From Aspergillus flavus (Eukaryota > Ascomycota > Eurotiomycetes > Eurotiales > Aspergillaceae): DNA of 64,000 nucleotides. Where the stretch lies: the NCBI RefSeq assembly GCF_009017415.1, contig NC_092410.1, forward strand, positions 2,728,001 through 2,792,000, given 5' to 3'. A model generated the notes under the pieces. That model made no database searches. It was not told where the DNA came from and saw only the letters and a program-made list of their open reading frames with translations. The position numbers were made by a program, and so were the translations under genes. This document shows, one piece after another, positions 10,367 to 20,981 of the stretch. Every line of letters starts with the position of its first letter. Position 1 is the stretch's first letter.

Positions 10367-12273
10367 CTAAATGTGAAACCCGAAATTCTGATCGAAGTTC
10401 TCTTCGATTAACCAGGGCCCATCCGCCACGGTCCACAGGTCATTCCACCCGGATTCAAAATCTCCGGGGTCTGGAAAGGGGTACGTAAGAGGAAAATTAT
10501 TGATCGACGAGTCTCCAAATACAACCGAAGGGTGATATTGCGGAGCTGGCCTGGGGTCCTCGACAATGTTAGTGGGGTAATCCGGGGCTCTATCTTCTGC
10601 AGGCCCTGGGCTTGCTGGTCGGTTGTCGATTGGGGGCGTTGGCGGTGGGTTGGATAGAGCAGATTCTAGATCGCGGATGGCTTCGATGCAGGTCTGCGGC
10701 CAGGTATTTCCTCTCAGAGATAAGTTTTGGAGGATGGACAGGCCAGTTTTGGCGTATCTAATGCAATGTTGTTAGGCCTGCTTCTTATGGCTCAGAAATA
10801 TCTCGCTCTTACCGTGAAGCGGATAGCACGGGAAAATCCCCTTCCCATGCTGCATATACTAGGATCAAACAGCTCATCCAGACGGCCCATGTGAATGATG
10901 GCCATACCAGCGGCACGGTTCCCTGACCGCCGGGCAGGACATACCCTCTGAGCGCAGTGATCAGTGACCTAGACGACTCAATACACACCTGCAATGCCGT
11001 CTTGTACTCTGGCGACGATTGCTCGGCCGCCAGGAGTGGCCTGTTCATCGAGATGATAGACTCATGGCGGAAGACGATTAGCAGGAGACGATGAAGTGGT
11101 GTCAGTCCTGGGTCCTCTTCCACGGGGTAAACATCATCGTAGACTTCGTTCCACCAGTGGGCGAGCTCCCCGTTCACCTGAGTTGCGGTGTTGGAGGTTT
11201 CTTGGCTGTGGAGGATGGACTTATTGCGGAGTTCGAGGACTAAGCCTCTTACGCGGGCGAATTTGGCCAGATAAGTGAGTAAGCGGAGGTTTGGATCTAG
11301 AACTTTAGATGTGAGTGCTGTAAATCAGGCGGAAAACTTGCTACTTACCGTATACCCCTTCACCGTGTCTTTCTATTCCTGGATAACACACGTCGATGTC
11401 GTCATCTCGGATACTCAGTGGAATACCTAGGGACTGGGAGAGGTATCTTTCTAGGCAGTAGATCGACCAGAATAATCGCTGTCGGACTGCAGCTTCTTCT
11501 GGACTAAAACAGGCGAATCGCGCCGGACATCGATGTAGACCGAGATGGAACGCGGTGCGCGTTATCACGCCACCGATTCGCGAGGCGGCATTCAATCGCA
11601 GCAGCGAAGCGAGGAACAATGCCACGCTAAAAGCCGCCTGGAGGATGGATATTGTAGGCGGGTCGCAGAAAAGCGTGTGCAGGCTTTCCATTGCCTGATC
11701 AACTGTGCGAAAGACCAGCTTTGCGGGCACAGGCGTACTCCTCGTAGCAGTCACCTGACGACCATCCATCAGAGAAATAGACACAATGGACCGGATGAGA
11801 ATCACGTCCGTTGTCTTTACGCCGTCCAACCCGCCCTGGCTAATCTGCTCAAGCAGCTCAAGGAACTTTGGGCCAGAGAGGAACGGAAACATCGGATGCC
11901 AACATTCAAAGTAGCTTCTCGTCCATTGCACAAGCTGTTCAAATGAAGCTGTCCAGGACCGGTGGTCCAGCTCCTGCGGCGCCCACAGCTCTTTCTTCAC
12001 TGCCTGCGCATCATATCCTGGGCTCTGGAGCAATTGGTCATCTTCACCGGGAACTAGATTCTCCTGTGTATTCTTAGACTGGCTCAGGTGCGCTGAGCGA
12101 CGGGCAAATGAGTTGTAGACAGTGCGGATGAAATGAATGCCGCTTGAGCTGCCGAGGAACGTGGCGGAGCCATTGTCAACGAAAGATTTCCTCATCACAC
12201 CAATTTCTCGCGGCGGATTCGATTTGTGCCGTTTGGCGGGAGAAGTGATATAATCATGGTGCGGTGAGTCCAT
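10367..12273 (-). CDS. fungal-specific transcription factor (MHR domain) without a visible zinc cluster
   Basis: Three exons on the minus strand (12273-11349, 11296-10813, 10757-10367; introns 52 and 55 nt) join in frame to 599 residues. The body matches the 'fungal-specific transcription factor' middle homology region: FECWHPMFPFLSGPKF near residue 120, then HLGLHRCPARFACFSPEEAA, RQRLFWSIYCLERYLS and LGIPLSIRDDDIDVCYPG. The tail is Pro-rich and acidic and could be an activation segment. The N terminus carries a short basic patch (AKRHK) but no CxxCxxxxxxC zinc cluster, and I found none in any minus-strand frame of the 690 bases upstream. So it either regulates through a partner, or has lost its DNA-binding part. 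A separate Zn2Cys6 protein is encoded divergently 689 bases away. Likely regulator of the adjacent dehydrogenase and transporter genes (inference). Confidence 0.82.
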
Positions 12274-12961
12274 GATTCAGCGATGGGGGACAAGATTCTT
12301 ATTGGATTGGGAAGTGATAGTAGCCGGAAGAGCTTGATAGAGTTGTGTGGGGGTGGAGACAGGTTGCCAAGTGCAGCATGATAATCACCCCTTGGCGTAC
12401 AGCGTTTCAAGCCAAGTGCATGTCCCCGTAAAGAGTGTGTGGGTATGTTCTTCGTTCCACTCGCATGATACACAGAGGCTCGTTGAGCTTGTCTTTGAGG
12501 GCGACGATCGTCTGGGGGAATGAAGGGGGTAACTTGAAAGCAAGTTCCCCCGGAAATATATTTTCCACCCTACGCAAGCACGTGGAGAAGATCACTTAAT
12601 CCAGCGAATCAAAAAAACCGTAACTCAATTTAAAAAAGAGGAAAAAAGAGGACAAGTGAAAAAGAAGAAGATCTAGCTGAATAAAAACTAGAAAAAGAGA
12701 CTTAAACTAGCAAATCTATTATCTACTATAGGTTGTCAACCTCTCGATCATGCAAGGCATGCACAGTCATGCCTCAGGCACAAATCGCCTCAGGCAAATT
12801 ACGAGATTGTCCAATCACACGCGACCGGACTTTCTTCGTGCGGCATACATTTGACGTTGCCTCCAACCTAAAGTCTCCAACTCGCCATCTTATAGTACTA
12901 ATATCCACCAGAATCCATATTATGATACCCGCAGAGTAAATAAGATAATCACCCAACAAAA
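12274..12961. other. shared divergent promoter region of the two regulator genes
   Basis: Lies between the starts of the MHR-only regulator (minus) and the Zn2Cys6 protein (plus). A/T-rich with poly-A stretches at 12610-12700. No zinc-cluster-coding exon was found here. Confidence 0.5.
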
Positions 12962-13765
12962 ATGACTACAGACATCATGGCGACCGCTCATCCCCAAAAC
13001 CCCATCTCCTGCGAACCATGTCGACAGAAGAAATGCAAAGTCAGTATCCGATGTCGATCGAGATAGCATTCCTCTGAGAATTTATCGACGCATTAACTGA
13101 CTTACTACTTCAGTGTGACCGACTCCTGTATGCGCAATCACTCACCACGTTCCCAAATTAGAACTAATGATTAAGTCCGATCTGCACACAATGTGCCACC
13201 ACTCCATTATCTCAAAGCAAATGTATATACCCCGAGAGTGGAAAACGGTTCGTATATATACATCACGTATCTAATAGATGTGCTATTCTACATACTAATG
13301 AGTACTAGAGGTCTCCCGCAAGGGTACATCACCCATATTGAACATCGTCTCGCAGCGACAGAAGCAGCTTTGTTCTCGGTATATTCCCAGATACGGGCGG
13401 GAAGTACTGTGCAACCACAGAGGCAATCCCAAATACAGGAAGGTAGTCTTGCTGTTCCTGTGGATGTGGTGGCTTCGTCGAGGGGAAGTCGAATGGAAAG
13501 TATGGCGGAGTGGCAGGCGTTGCCACTGAGGGCTGGAGGAGAATTAGAGAGATGGTGGGGGGTTAAGAAAGGGGCTTGGGGGATAGACGTTGATGATGGG
13601 GGATGCTCCTCTGCTAACTTTGGGCAAGACAACGAGAAGGGGTTGTTGGTTGAGGATCGGAATGGACCTGAGATAGGGGGAAGGGAATCGAATTTAGAAT
13701 TAGACAGTGGGAAGATGACTAGAGCGGAGAGGTTGGCAAGGCTTGAATCGAGGGTATATTTTTGA
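12962..13765 (+). CDS. small Zn2Cys6 zinc-cluster protein
   Basis: DNA-binding Zn2Cys6 protein lacking the MHR domain. Four exons: 12962-13039, 13114-13127, 13176-13247, 13309-13765 (introns 74, 48 and 61 nt), 206 residues. The six cysteines are spread over three exons: CEPCRQKKCKC in exons 1-2, then LPICTQC and KCIYP in exon 3. Exon 2 is only 14 nt, but it is needed to restore the frame and supplies the third Cys. After the cluster comes GLPQGYITHIEHRLAATEAALF, the linker and short coiled-coil expected for dimerisation in zinc-cluster proteins. The rest is low-complexity with no second domain. It ends about 127 bases before the convergent FAD-oxidase stop and is divergent to an MHR-only regulator, so the two genes together hold the parts of one normal regulator. 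Confidence 0.82.
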
Positions 13766-13892
13766 ACTGCCTTTTTACTCTAAACCGATTGAGTATGTAC
13801 ATATGTATGATATTGGGTGTAAGATGTAACGTTCACTACTGTACATGGTATGAACGCTTGAAGATTTACATGTATGATGACAAATGAGCCAA

Positions 13893-15941
13893 TCAGACAC
13901 GGCACAACCGGCCGTTCTGGTCGGGAAGACCATCTTGGCTTTTCACCGTCCAGTCCTCACTACCAACTCCGGTAGGGGCATAGAATAATCCCGAGGGATC
14001 ATACTTTTGCTTGAGTTGGTACAGGCGTTCATAATTCGAGCCGTAGAACGACTGTTGGAAGTTTGGCTCCAGAATGTTCGCTTCCGACATGTAAGCACCC
14101 GCCTCAGGGCAGGTCTTGCGCCAGATCCCAAGGACGTTATTGGCGAAATGCTCCATCTGGTTGAGGATCTGGGTGTTCGTGGAGTTAGCAGTCCAGCTCG
14201 CCGAGGTAATGGCGTGCATGAGCGTCTGGCGGAAGGCTGGGTTAGCTGAGCTCTCCGGGTAACCCTCTGGCAGTTCAGCCTTCATGTTGAAGGCGAGGAG
14301 CGGGTATCCGGCAGTGACGGTAGTCTTTAGGGCGTTGAAAGTCTCGTTAAGAAGACTGGCATCTTCCCAATTGGCACGGGGGAACAGACGTGAACCGGTC
14401 ACCATCGTCGAGGAGGCGACAGTCTCAAGAGGAAAAACAGCGTCCCAGGCGTCGTAGAAGTTGTCATGGTACTTCGTGTCGGGAGTATATGGGATGCCCA
14501 AATGGTTGAGCTCGTCGAACCATGGCTTCATCAAAGCATTGAACTCAGAAACGGTGTGGTTGACGGCGAAGTAGGGGTTCATGAGAAACGAAAATGAGTT
14601 GGTTCCGGTGGACATCACCCAGAAGTAGGCGTAGGTGCCGGCGTCAGCGTTAATTGCGAACCGATCCAAGTAGGCGCGGACACCGGCCCAGAAGGTGTCG
14701 ACGGTGACGTTGCCGCCGGTGGAGAAACTGAAGGTTGATGTTGTCACGCCAACCTTGGGGTGCACACGAGAAATGATCGAGGTGACAATACCGTAGGTGT
14801 CTGAGTAGTACTTTGATTAGCTTAGAGCGCAATGAAAGATTGGGAATCACCACGTACTGCCACCGCCACCACGGAGAGCCCAGAAGAGATCCGGATCGGT
14901 TTCTTCCGTTACGGTCACAAAGCGTCCATTTGCGAGGACAAGCTCCAGAGCGAGCACTTGGTCTGCAGCTAAGCCGTAGATACTCGACATGGGCGAGTGA
15001 CCACCACCAAGGACGTAACCGCCCGCGACGCCGACAGTCTTGCCTTCACCACCGACTGCAGTGAAACCCAGCTCCTTAGCCTTTGCATAAATCTCAGTGG
15101 CCTGGACACCGGCACCCATCTTCACGGCCGGACCACTGTATCCCTGACCTTGATAATTCTCAAGATACTGAATATCCTTGAGGTTATGGGTCCAAATGCC
15201 GAGAGCTCCGGCACCGGTAGACTTGCCGTTGAAGTCATGGCCAGTGTTCTTGACAACCAGGCGGATGCCAGTGTTACGAGCAAAATTAACAGCCAGCTGG
15301 ATTTGAGCGACCGAGCTTACATTGACGGCATATTTGCTGTAGCCGCCCACGGTGCAGGTACCGGATGTGTCATCAGTGGGTAGACACGTCCGACCCTCAT
15401 ACAACGGCCACATAATTGAGGCCGGGTCAGCGGCACTATTAGATTAGTCAGTAGAGGAAGATTAATCTACATATCATACAGGGACGCACTGGAGGTTGGA
15501 ATCAGTCCAGTTATTCGAGACAAGGTTGCACTGGGCGCTGTCGTATTCTGGCCATGATGAAAAACAGGATGATGCCAAAGGAACCGTCTCAATCAAAGCA
15601 CCGCCGAGAAGCCGGTCGAAGAGTGACCAGGTGGAAGTGGATGGCCACTCCGAGTCACCGGGAAAGACCTTACAGGCGCCGCTGTCGCCCAAGCTCAATT
15701 TGGATGAGCTAGAATTGCTACCAAAAGCAAAGAGGCTTGTGTTATTCTGGAGGTTGAGCTTGGTGAGCACGCCATCCGTCAACTGAAGTGTCTCGCTATG
15801 GAACAGGGGAGCTCCTGCAGCGGTCTTGGAAGAGGGAACTGCAGTTTCAGCAGGCACAGAGGGAGATGGCGCCGCCCGAGAAGAAGTTAGGAGGGCAAAA
15901 AACGCAAGGATGAGGTTTGCGGAGGACAAAGTAGGAGCCAT
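13893..15941 (-). CDS. secreted FAD-linked oxidase (PCMH + berberine-bridge type)
   Basis: Flavin oxidoreductase of the VAO/berberine-bridge family, often acting in secondary metabolism or on carbohydrates. Three exons on the minus strand (15941-15490, 15435-14858, 14800-13893; introns 54 and 57 nt) give 645 residues. I chose ATG 15941 because it starts a clean signal peptide ([20 protein letters not shown]); an upstream in-frame ATG lies at 15977. The FAD-binding half begins with [10 protein letters not shown], and has VVKNTGHDF, whose His is the position of 8-alpha flavin attachment in relatives. It also has [20 protein letters not shown] and the ALRGGGGNTYGIV loop across intron 2. The berberine-bridge tail ends [18 protein letters not shown]. 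Several N-glycosylation sites (NNTS, NWTD, NVSS, NHTV, NSTN) support secretion. Substrate is unknown; its neighbour is an adenylate-forming enzyme. Confidence 0.88.
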
Positions 15942-17018
15942 TATGACGGCACCAGCGCACGGCTGGGCGGTAGACAAAACTGTAGCGGTGGCGTGAAATG
16001 AAATATTGATGGGGTAAGCGAGAGAGGCCTATGGGATATTATACATTTGACATGCAGTCTAGATTGCCGGTGTCTAGACTACATCGAGCCCCTTGGCCGA
16101 ACGGTCGGTGCTAGCGGCGAACGCATTGAGAAGCGAGTCAGCCAGGCTTGGGGGTGCAGCCAATAAGTTGTAAATAGCTGTGTTTAGCTTCATTGTTGGA
16201 TTCTCATATGGAGCCTTCATTATATGACAAGATGGCGGCCTGGTAGCCGATGCCCTAATTCGTCAATCGAAGATTCCACGGATGGAGTCAATGACAAGGG
16301 TAATTTGACTAGAGTATTGTTTCTGAGCGTCGGGCCTTGCTTCCCCCAGTAGGAAATCCTAATTGGCAGTACACTTACAGAGATCGACCCACAGGAAGGA
16401 TCATGCAATCTTGGATACGGTCTCCACTTAGTGCATAGACTTCGGGTCCTTGAGGGTGAGAACCGAGGCAGTTGAACCCATTCGAATAATGAATTATCCG
16501 TTTGTCTGTTTCGTTCCATCCTCTGGATCGTTCGTCACCCCCCTTATGTGCCCTTTATTTGGCGTAGAAGCTCAGGCATAGCCTTTGATAGTGCTCAGTT
16601 AGAAAACCAGGATGTGATCTGTTAAGAGTCGCCAAGCGGCCACGTGATCCCACAACGATCTGGATAAACAAACCTGATCGATTTTATTAAAACATACTAT
16701 ATTTGCGGCAGACGGCGAAATCCAAGGCTGAGAGTGTTGACATGCAAGGGGAGACTGTCGCACGACCCTATAGTAACACGTATCGCTGTGATGGAGTGAT
16801 GTACGAAGGCTCGATGCATCAAACTGGGATGGATCCCCCTGCCAGATGTACGATTCTCTATGGTTTATTGTGTCATGCAGCCGAAAAGCTGAAAACAAGC
16901 GGTGAACCGCTCCCCATATTGACAAATGTCACGGTACGAAGCTATGGTACATATAACACCGGATCCACCGCATACAAAAACACTGAACGGAATACTTGCA
17001 GGCTAGTATAAGGACAAG
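15942..17018. other. intergenic, divergent promoters
   Basis: Between the FAD-oxidase and the adenylate-forming enzyme. Holds a TATA-like element for the former (16035-16043). No further gene recognised. Confidence 0.5.
16035..16043 (-). promoter_or_regulatory. TATA-like element of FAD-oxidase gene
   Basis: TATAATATC on the minus strand about 95 bases upstream of the ATG at 15941. Confidence 0.35.
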
Positions 17019-18531
17019 ATGGCGAAATATTACCCCCTGTCTCAGATCCTTACCGTGGCCAAGGTCCATCCATTTTACTCTGATACCCAATGGGCTCCTA
17101 CACGCGAAAGATTATCTGACATCCTTGCGAATTCCAATGATTACGCCGAGGATATTCACCTTCATTCCTTTCCACCCACAGAGAAGGCCAAACTGTAAGA
17201 TAGCTCGACCTGTGATTCAATTTGAGAGTGACTCACCACTTCTTCCAAAAAGATACAAGCACATTGCTCGACTTACCGTGGATACCAGCCCCCAAAATGG
17301 TTATCGACAAAGCACCTATATTAGCACGACTGGGGGTGGATCTGGGGGTGCTCCGATGGTGTTTGCCACAGACTCTTTGGAGAATCGTCATCAAAGAGCA
17401 GCGATAGGATCCTTAATCCGGGCCTGTCAAATTATTGAGCCAGGTGACTGGGTCTTAACCATGCATGTCTCCGGCCATTTCTACCGGCAGGTCAATGCAC
17501 TACGACGCTGGTAGCGGCTTGTGGCTAACGATTTTCACAGAGCTCTTGATCTCACGACAGAGCTTCTCGAGTCTGCGGGAGCCTCTGTTTTATGCGCTGG
17601 AGCAGAAATGGAAATGGAAGCGCTAGTTGACGCACTGAATCAGTATCGTGTCAATGTGGTGGCTGGCGATGCAGGGCAATTAGTCCAGTTAGTCCGATAT
17701 CTCGACACGCTGCCTGTCAACCAGAGAGCCTCTCTCCAAATACGGAAGATGATATATACATCCGAGCCTATGACGCCCGCACAAAGAAAATTTATTACAT
17801 CGGTGCTTGGGGGTGTCACCATCTGCTCGATGATTGGGAGCGCAGAGGCTGGCCCATGGGCTGTATCTAACCCTTTGCTGACCGGCTATAATCCCGAGTC
17901 GCCATCTGCTGACTTTATCTACGACACTCGAGCGATGCTTCTCGAGGTCCTGCCTCTATCGTACCAAGGTTCAGAAGTGAAGAGTAATTGTCATGATGGG
18001 TGTATAGCGGGTGTTCCAGACGGCGAGAAAGGAACACTTCTGCAAACTTCTTTGCAGCGGCTGCGGAATCCTCTAGTACGCTATGTCTGTGGGGATGTCG
18101 CATCTCTTCATCCACTTCCTGCGGAAGTTCGGGCAAGGTTGCCCGCAGAGGAGGCTGAGCACTACCGGATTGTCCGTATCTATGGGCGTGACAAACGGAT
18201 CAGCTTCGACTGGTACGGGGAGTACTTTGAGTTTGAGACAGTTCAAGCGCTCATGCGACAAGCCAGTTGGGGCATCCTTCAGTGGCAAGTCATCCTTTGG
18301 ACCAAGCCGGAGGGATTGGACAAATGCTTGGAAGTCCGTCTGTTACGAAGCACAGCGTCGGATGGGGCTTTACTGAGCGAAGAAGATTTGATTAAAGAAG
18401 TCAAGCACTTCTTTATGGTATTTGATTTCAACGAAAGTCTTTTCCAGTTGAAGTTCGTCACTGGTTTAGATGGGTTCGTTCGCAGTGCAACGGGTAGGAA
18501 GGTACCCAACTTTGTAGATAGGACCACTTAA
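17019..18531 (+). CDS. PaaK-like adenylate-forming enzyme (AMP-dependent synthetase/ligase)
   Basis: Stand-alone ANL-superfamily protein related to phenylacetate-CoA ligases, expected to activate a carboxylic acid with ATP. Three exons: 17019-17194, 17253-17486 and 17541-18531, 466 residues. Motifs: Gly-rich ATP loop STTGGGSGGAPMVFATD; SEPMTPAQRKFI and CSMIGSAEAGPW (A5-like); VRYVCGDVASL (A7-like); and YGRDKRISFDWYGEYFEFE (A8-like). The first intron is normal (GTAAGA, 58 nt). The second, 17487-17540 (54 nt), has a branch-like GCTAAC and CAG acceptor but begins GC, not GT. Only this junction restores HVSGHFYRALDLTTELLE across an in-frame TAG at 17512-17514. So this is a GC-AG intron, or a once-normal donor now damaged. 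No carrier or reductase domain follows. Neighbours are a FAD oxidase and an ABC fragment, weakly suggesting specialised metabolism. Confidence 0.8.
17487..17540 (+). other. GC-AG intron
   Basis: Donor GCAGGT, branch-like GCTAACG near 17523-17529, acceptor TTTTCACAG. Removal joins a CG dangling pair to A (Arg) and keeps the conserved frame; no GT donor in the region gives an open frame. Confidence 0.65.
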
Positions 18532-19051
18532 CGCGCTCAGAAAGAGATTACACAGGGATAATAGTTAGTTGGGCTGACAAAAGATCTTATGCTGAAGTCC
18601 CCCAAGCCCACTACTTAAATCCAGGGCTACTAAATGACCATAGTGCATTATCCTCGACCATACATACTAGTTCCATGCCATAATGAATGAGCAATCTTTG
18701 CCTCATGCGTTTGTTAGGGAGCGCATTTGAGGGCTTAGAAGACAGAAGTGCACCCAGAAGTCCTATACTTTTGTCATGCAGTTGGCTAATTGATCCGGCC
18801 GAAGCCGGTGAATGTCGATAACTATATCACATTTTACTACGTCACTAACTGGGGACGAAGGGCCCTTGGCTTTGCAGTTTACTGGTTACAAGGAGCTCTA
18901 GGTACAGCTGTATGTGCTCTCAGACAGACCCTCTTCTATTGATTATATTACTGACCTAATATACATGTCTCGTTGCGCCTTGGTTATAAATCTATTATCC
19001 AATAAATCCTCTATCTTACCTACCGGAGCACTCTAAACCAAGAAAGTGAGA
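18532..19051. other. intergenic region
   Basis: A/T-rich sequence between the adenylate-forming enzyme and the ABC fragment. No gene seen. Confidence 0.5.
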
Positions 19052-19753
19052 TCATTCGACCCCATTCAAGATAATATTTTCTAACATCTCCCCCTCCGGA
19101 TCCTGGTAGACCATGCTCCGGAAACATGACTGATCACAGTGGAGTAGCTCCTTTGGACTGCCGGACTCTACAATCATCCCGTCATCCATGACAAGCACCA
19201 GATCGGAATCGGCAATGGTCTTCAACCGGTGGGCAATGACGAGGAAGGTGGGCTGAGATTGACCAAGGGCCGAGCGTAAGCTTCGCTGGATCAAATCGTC
19301 AGTTGGGTTATCAACGGATGATGTCGCTTCATCCATGACAAGGATCTTCGGTCGTCGGATGATGGCTCGAGCGAGACAAAGGAGCTGCTGTTGTCCATGA
19401 GAGAGATTCTCTCCACAGTCGGCAACCGGCTGGTCCAGACCTCTTTCTGTGGTTTCCTCCGTGAGGAGGCAGTCGTGTTCCATATCGGTGTCTCCTTTGA
19501 TTAGAGATTCGCGGGCTGACTCAGTTGAGGATGCTCGGAGTGTGGAAGAAGTGGGCTCTGAGGCGCTGTCCTCATTCTGGTGCCATCCCACGGCTTGTAG
19601 CGCGCCCGCAAGCACGGCGTCATCGTAATCGCCAAAAGGATCAAGATTCGACCGCACAGTTCCGCGGAAAAGTACAGGATGCTGCGGGATGATTGCAAGT
19701 TGACTACGCAACCGACCAAGGCTCACCTGCGAGATATCGACATTGTCCACCAT
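19052..19753 (-). pseudogene. truncated ABC transporter (ABCC/MRP-type second nucleotide-binding domain)
   Basis: The 233 residues match the C-terminal nucleotide-binding domain of an ABCC-type exporter: Q-loop IIPQHPVLFRGTVRSNLDPF, signature ENLSHGQQQLLCLARAI, Walker B KILVMDEATSSVD and H-loop VIAHRLKTIADSD. The Walker A motif that should lie just before VDNVDIS is missing. A stop codon sits six codons upstream of the ATG, and nothing upstream in the AT-rich 1.2 kb resembles the roughly 1,200 residues of membrane domains and first nucleotide-binding domain. So this is the 3' remnant of a larger gene, cut by deletion or rearrangement. An acidic insert of about 50 residues before the signature is unusual. 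The fragment cannot bind ATP normally. Confidence 0.8.
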
Positions 19754-20981
19754 GGTCGTGCCGTGGGAACTGGTCTATTGTGTCGATCCGATAGTTCTGT
19801 AGATCTACATATATTTACGGAAAGGTATTATGATCTATATGTTCTTCCAATTGTCACCCCCTTGCGAGCTCGGTGGAAATCCCTCCAATCTTCCAGTTTA
19901 TAAAGTATGACTACTGAAGGCTGCTAGAAGTTCTGGTAATATTTCAGCATCCTTATGGAAGGTTTTTTTCCCAGCGTTCTTATGGAAAAGTTTCATACTC
20001 CGGTAGTCTCCGCCATCGACAAAGACCGAGGCAACATACTGAGTTGTCCCTACCTTGAGAACTACATCTTATGCATCACATACAGTTGTTAGGCGGGAGC
20101 TTCTGGAATTTTCTTACTTTAGCTTCTATTAATAGCCCCGTGCATGTAAGATCTACCGTCTATATCTGCTAGATGCGTAGGTAGGGGATGCCTCCAAATA
20201 CCTGAGAGAATTTCTTAATAATACTTGCTAATAAGAAGTTATTGTTTATTGATCCATGTTCCCGCTTTTTGCTTGGAAATAAAACAGGGGCAAGAGAGTG
20301 GTGATGGGATATAACGTGAGTTTGGGGGATACATATATCCGGAGATCCCGCAGACCCTAGAACCTACTAAGTAGCGCACTGAATAGCCTAAGGTCACCGC
20401 GTGTGCCTTACACCATACTCCCTCTGGCCGCGTATATTGATGTTTATTTTTGCATATATGCTAATGTAAGATTTTCCACTGCCTTGCCAAGGCCATACTT
20501 AATTGGCTATTAACACAGGATTCAGCTTATTAATGCATTTATTGTAACAAATATCAATGTACCTGGCCAGAGGTAGTATGGTGATGGTTAATTCATCGTA
20601 CTATGGAGGAAACGTGATACCTGCATAGATGTCTTTATGCCTTCATGTCTTCTCCCTATCTAAGCCTCAGAGCCTCTGTCTCTCGTTCTTTTCAATGGAT
20701 AATTTATAGACATGGAAACACGACACATTCGCTTTTTTTTTGTGGGGTGGATATGATTTAATTCGAAAGCAATGGGCGGGGACTTTGATATATCCTGTGA
20801 CAAGTTTTCACTACCATTGCCGAGGGTAAGAAAATCCAAAGAGGGGTTGCGCTGCGGGGTTGAAAGAGCATCCCAGATGCCTATAAATTTTGATCTCCCC
20901 CTTTCTCTTCCTCCCGGTATTTATTTCTCTGTAGCGACGGAATCCACAGGGTCAACCGTACAGACATAGTAGTAGTTCATC
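19754..20981. other. AT-rich gene-free stretch and SSADH promoter
   Basis: No coding frame of note. Likely site of the deletion that removed the front of the ABC gene. The last 100 bases hold a TATA element for the downstream dehydrogenase. Confidence 0.5.
20882..20889 (+). promoter_or_regulatory. TATA box of SSADH gene
   Basis: TATAAATT about 93-100 bases upstream of the ATG at 20982, followed by a CT-rich leader. Confidence 0.45.

Noticed and set aside
17512..17514. TAG as proof that the adenylate-forming gene is a pseudogene
   Set aside because: A 54-nt GC-AG intron with branch site and CAG acceptor removes it and restores conserved sequence.
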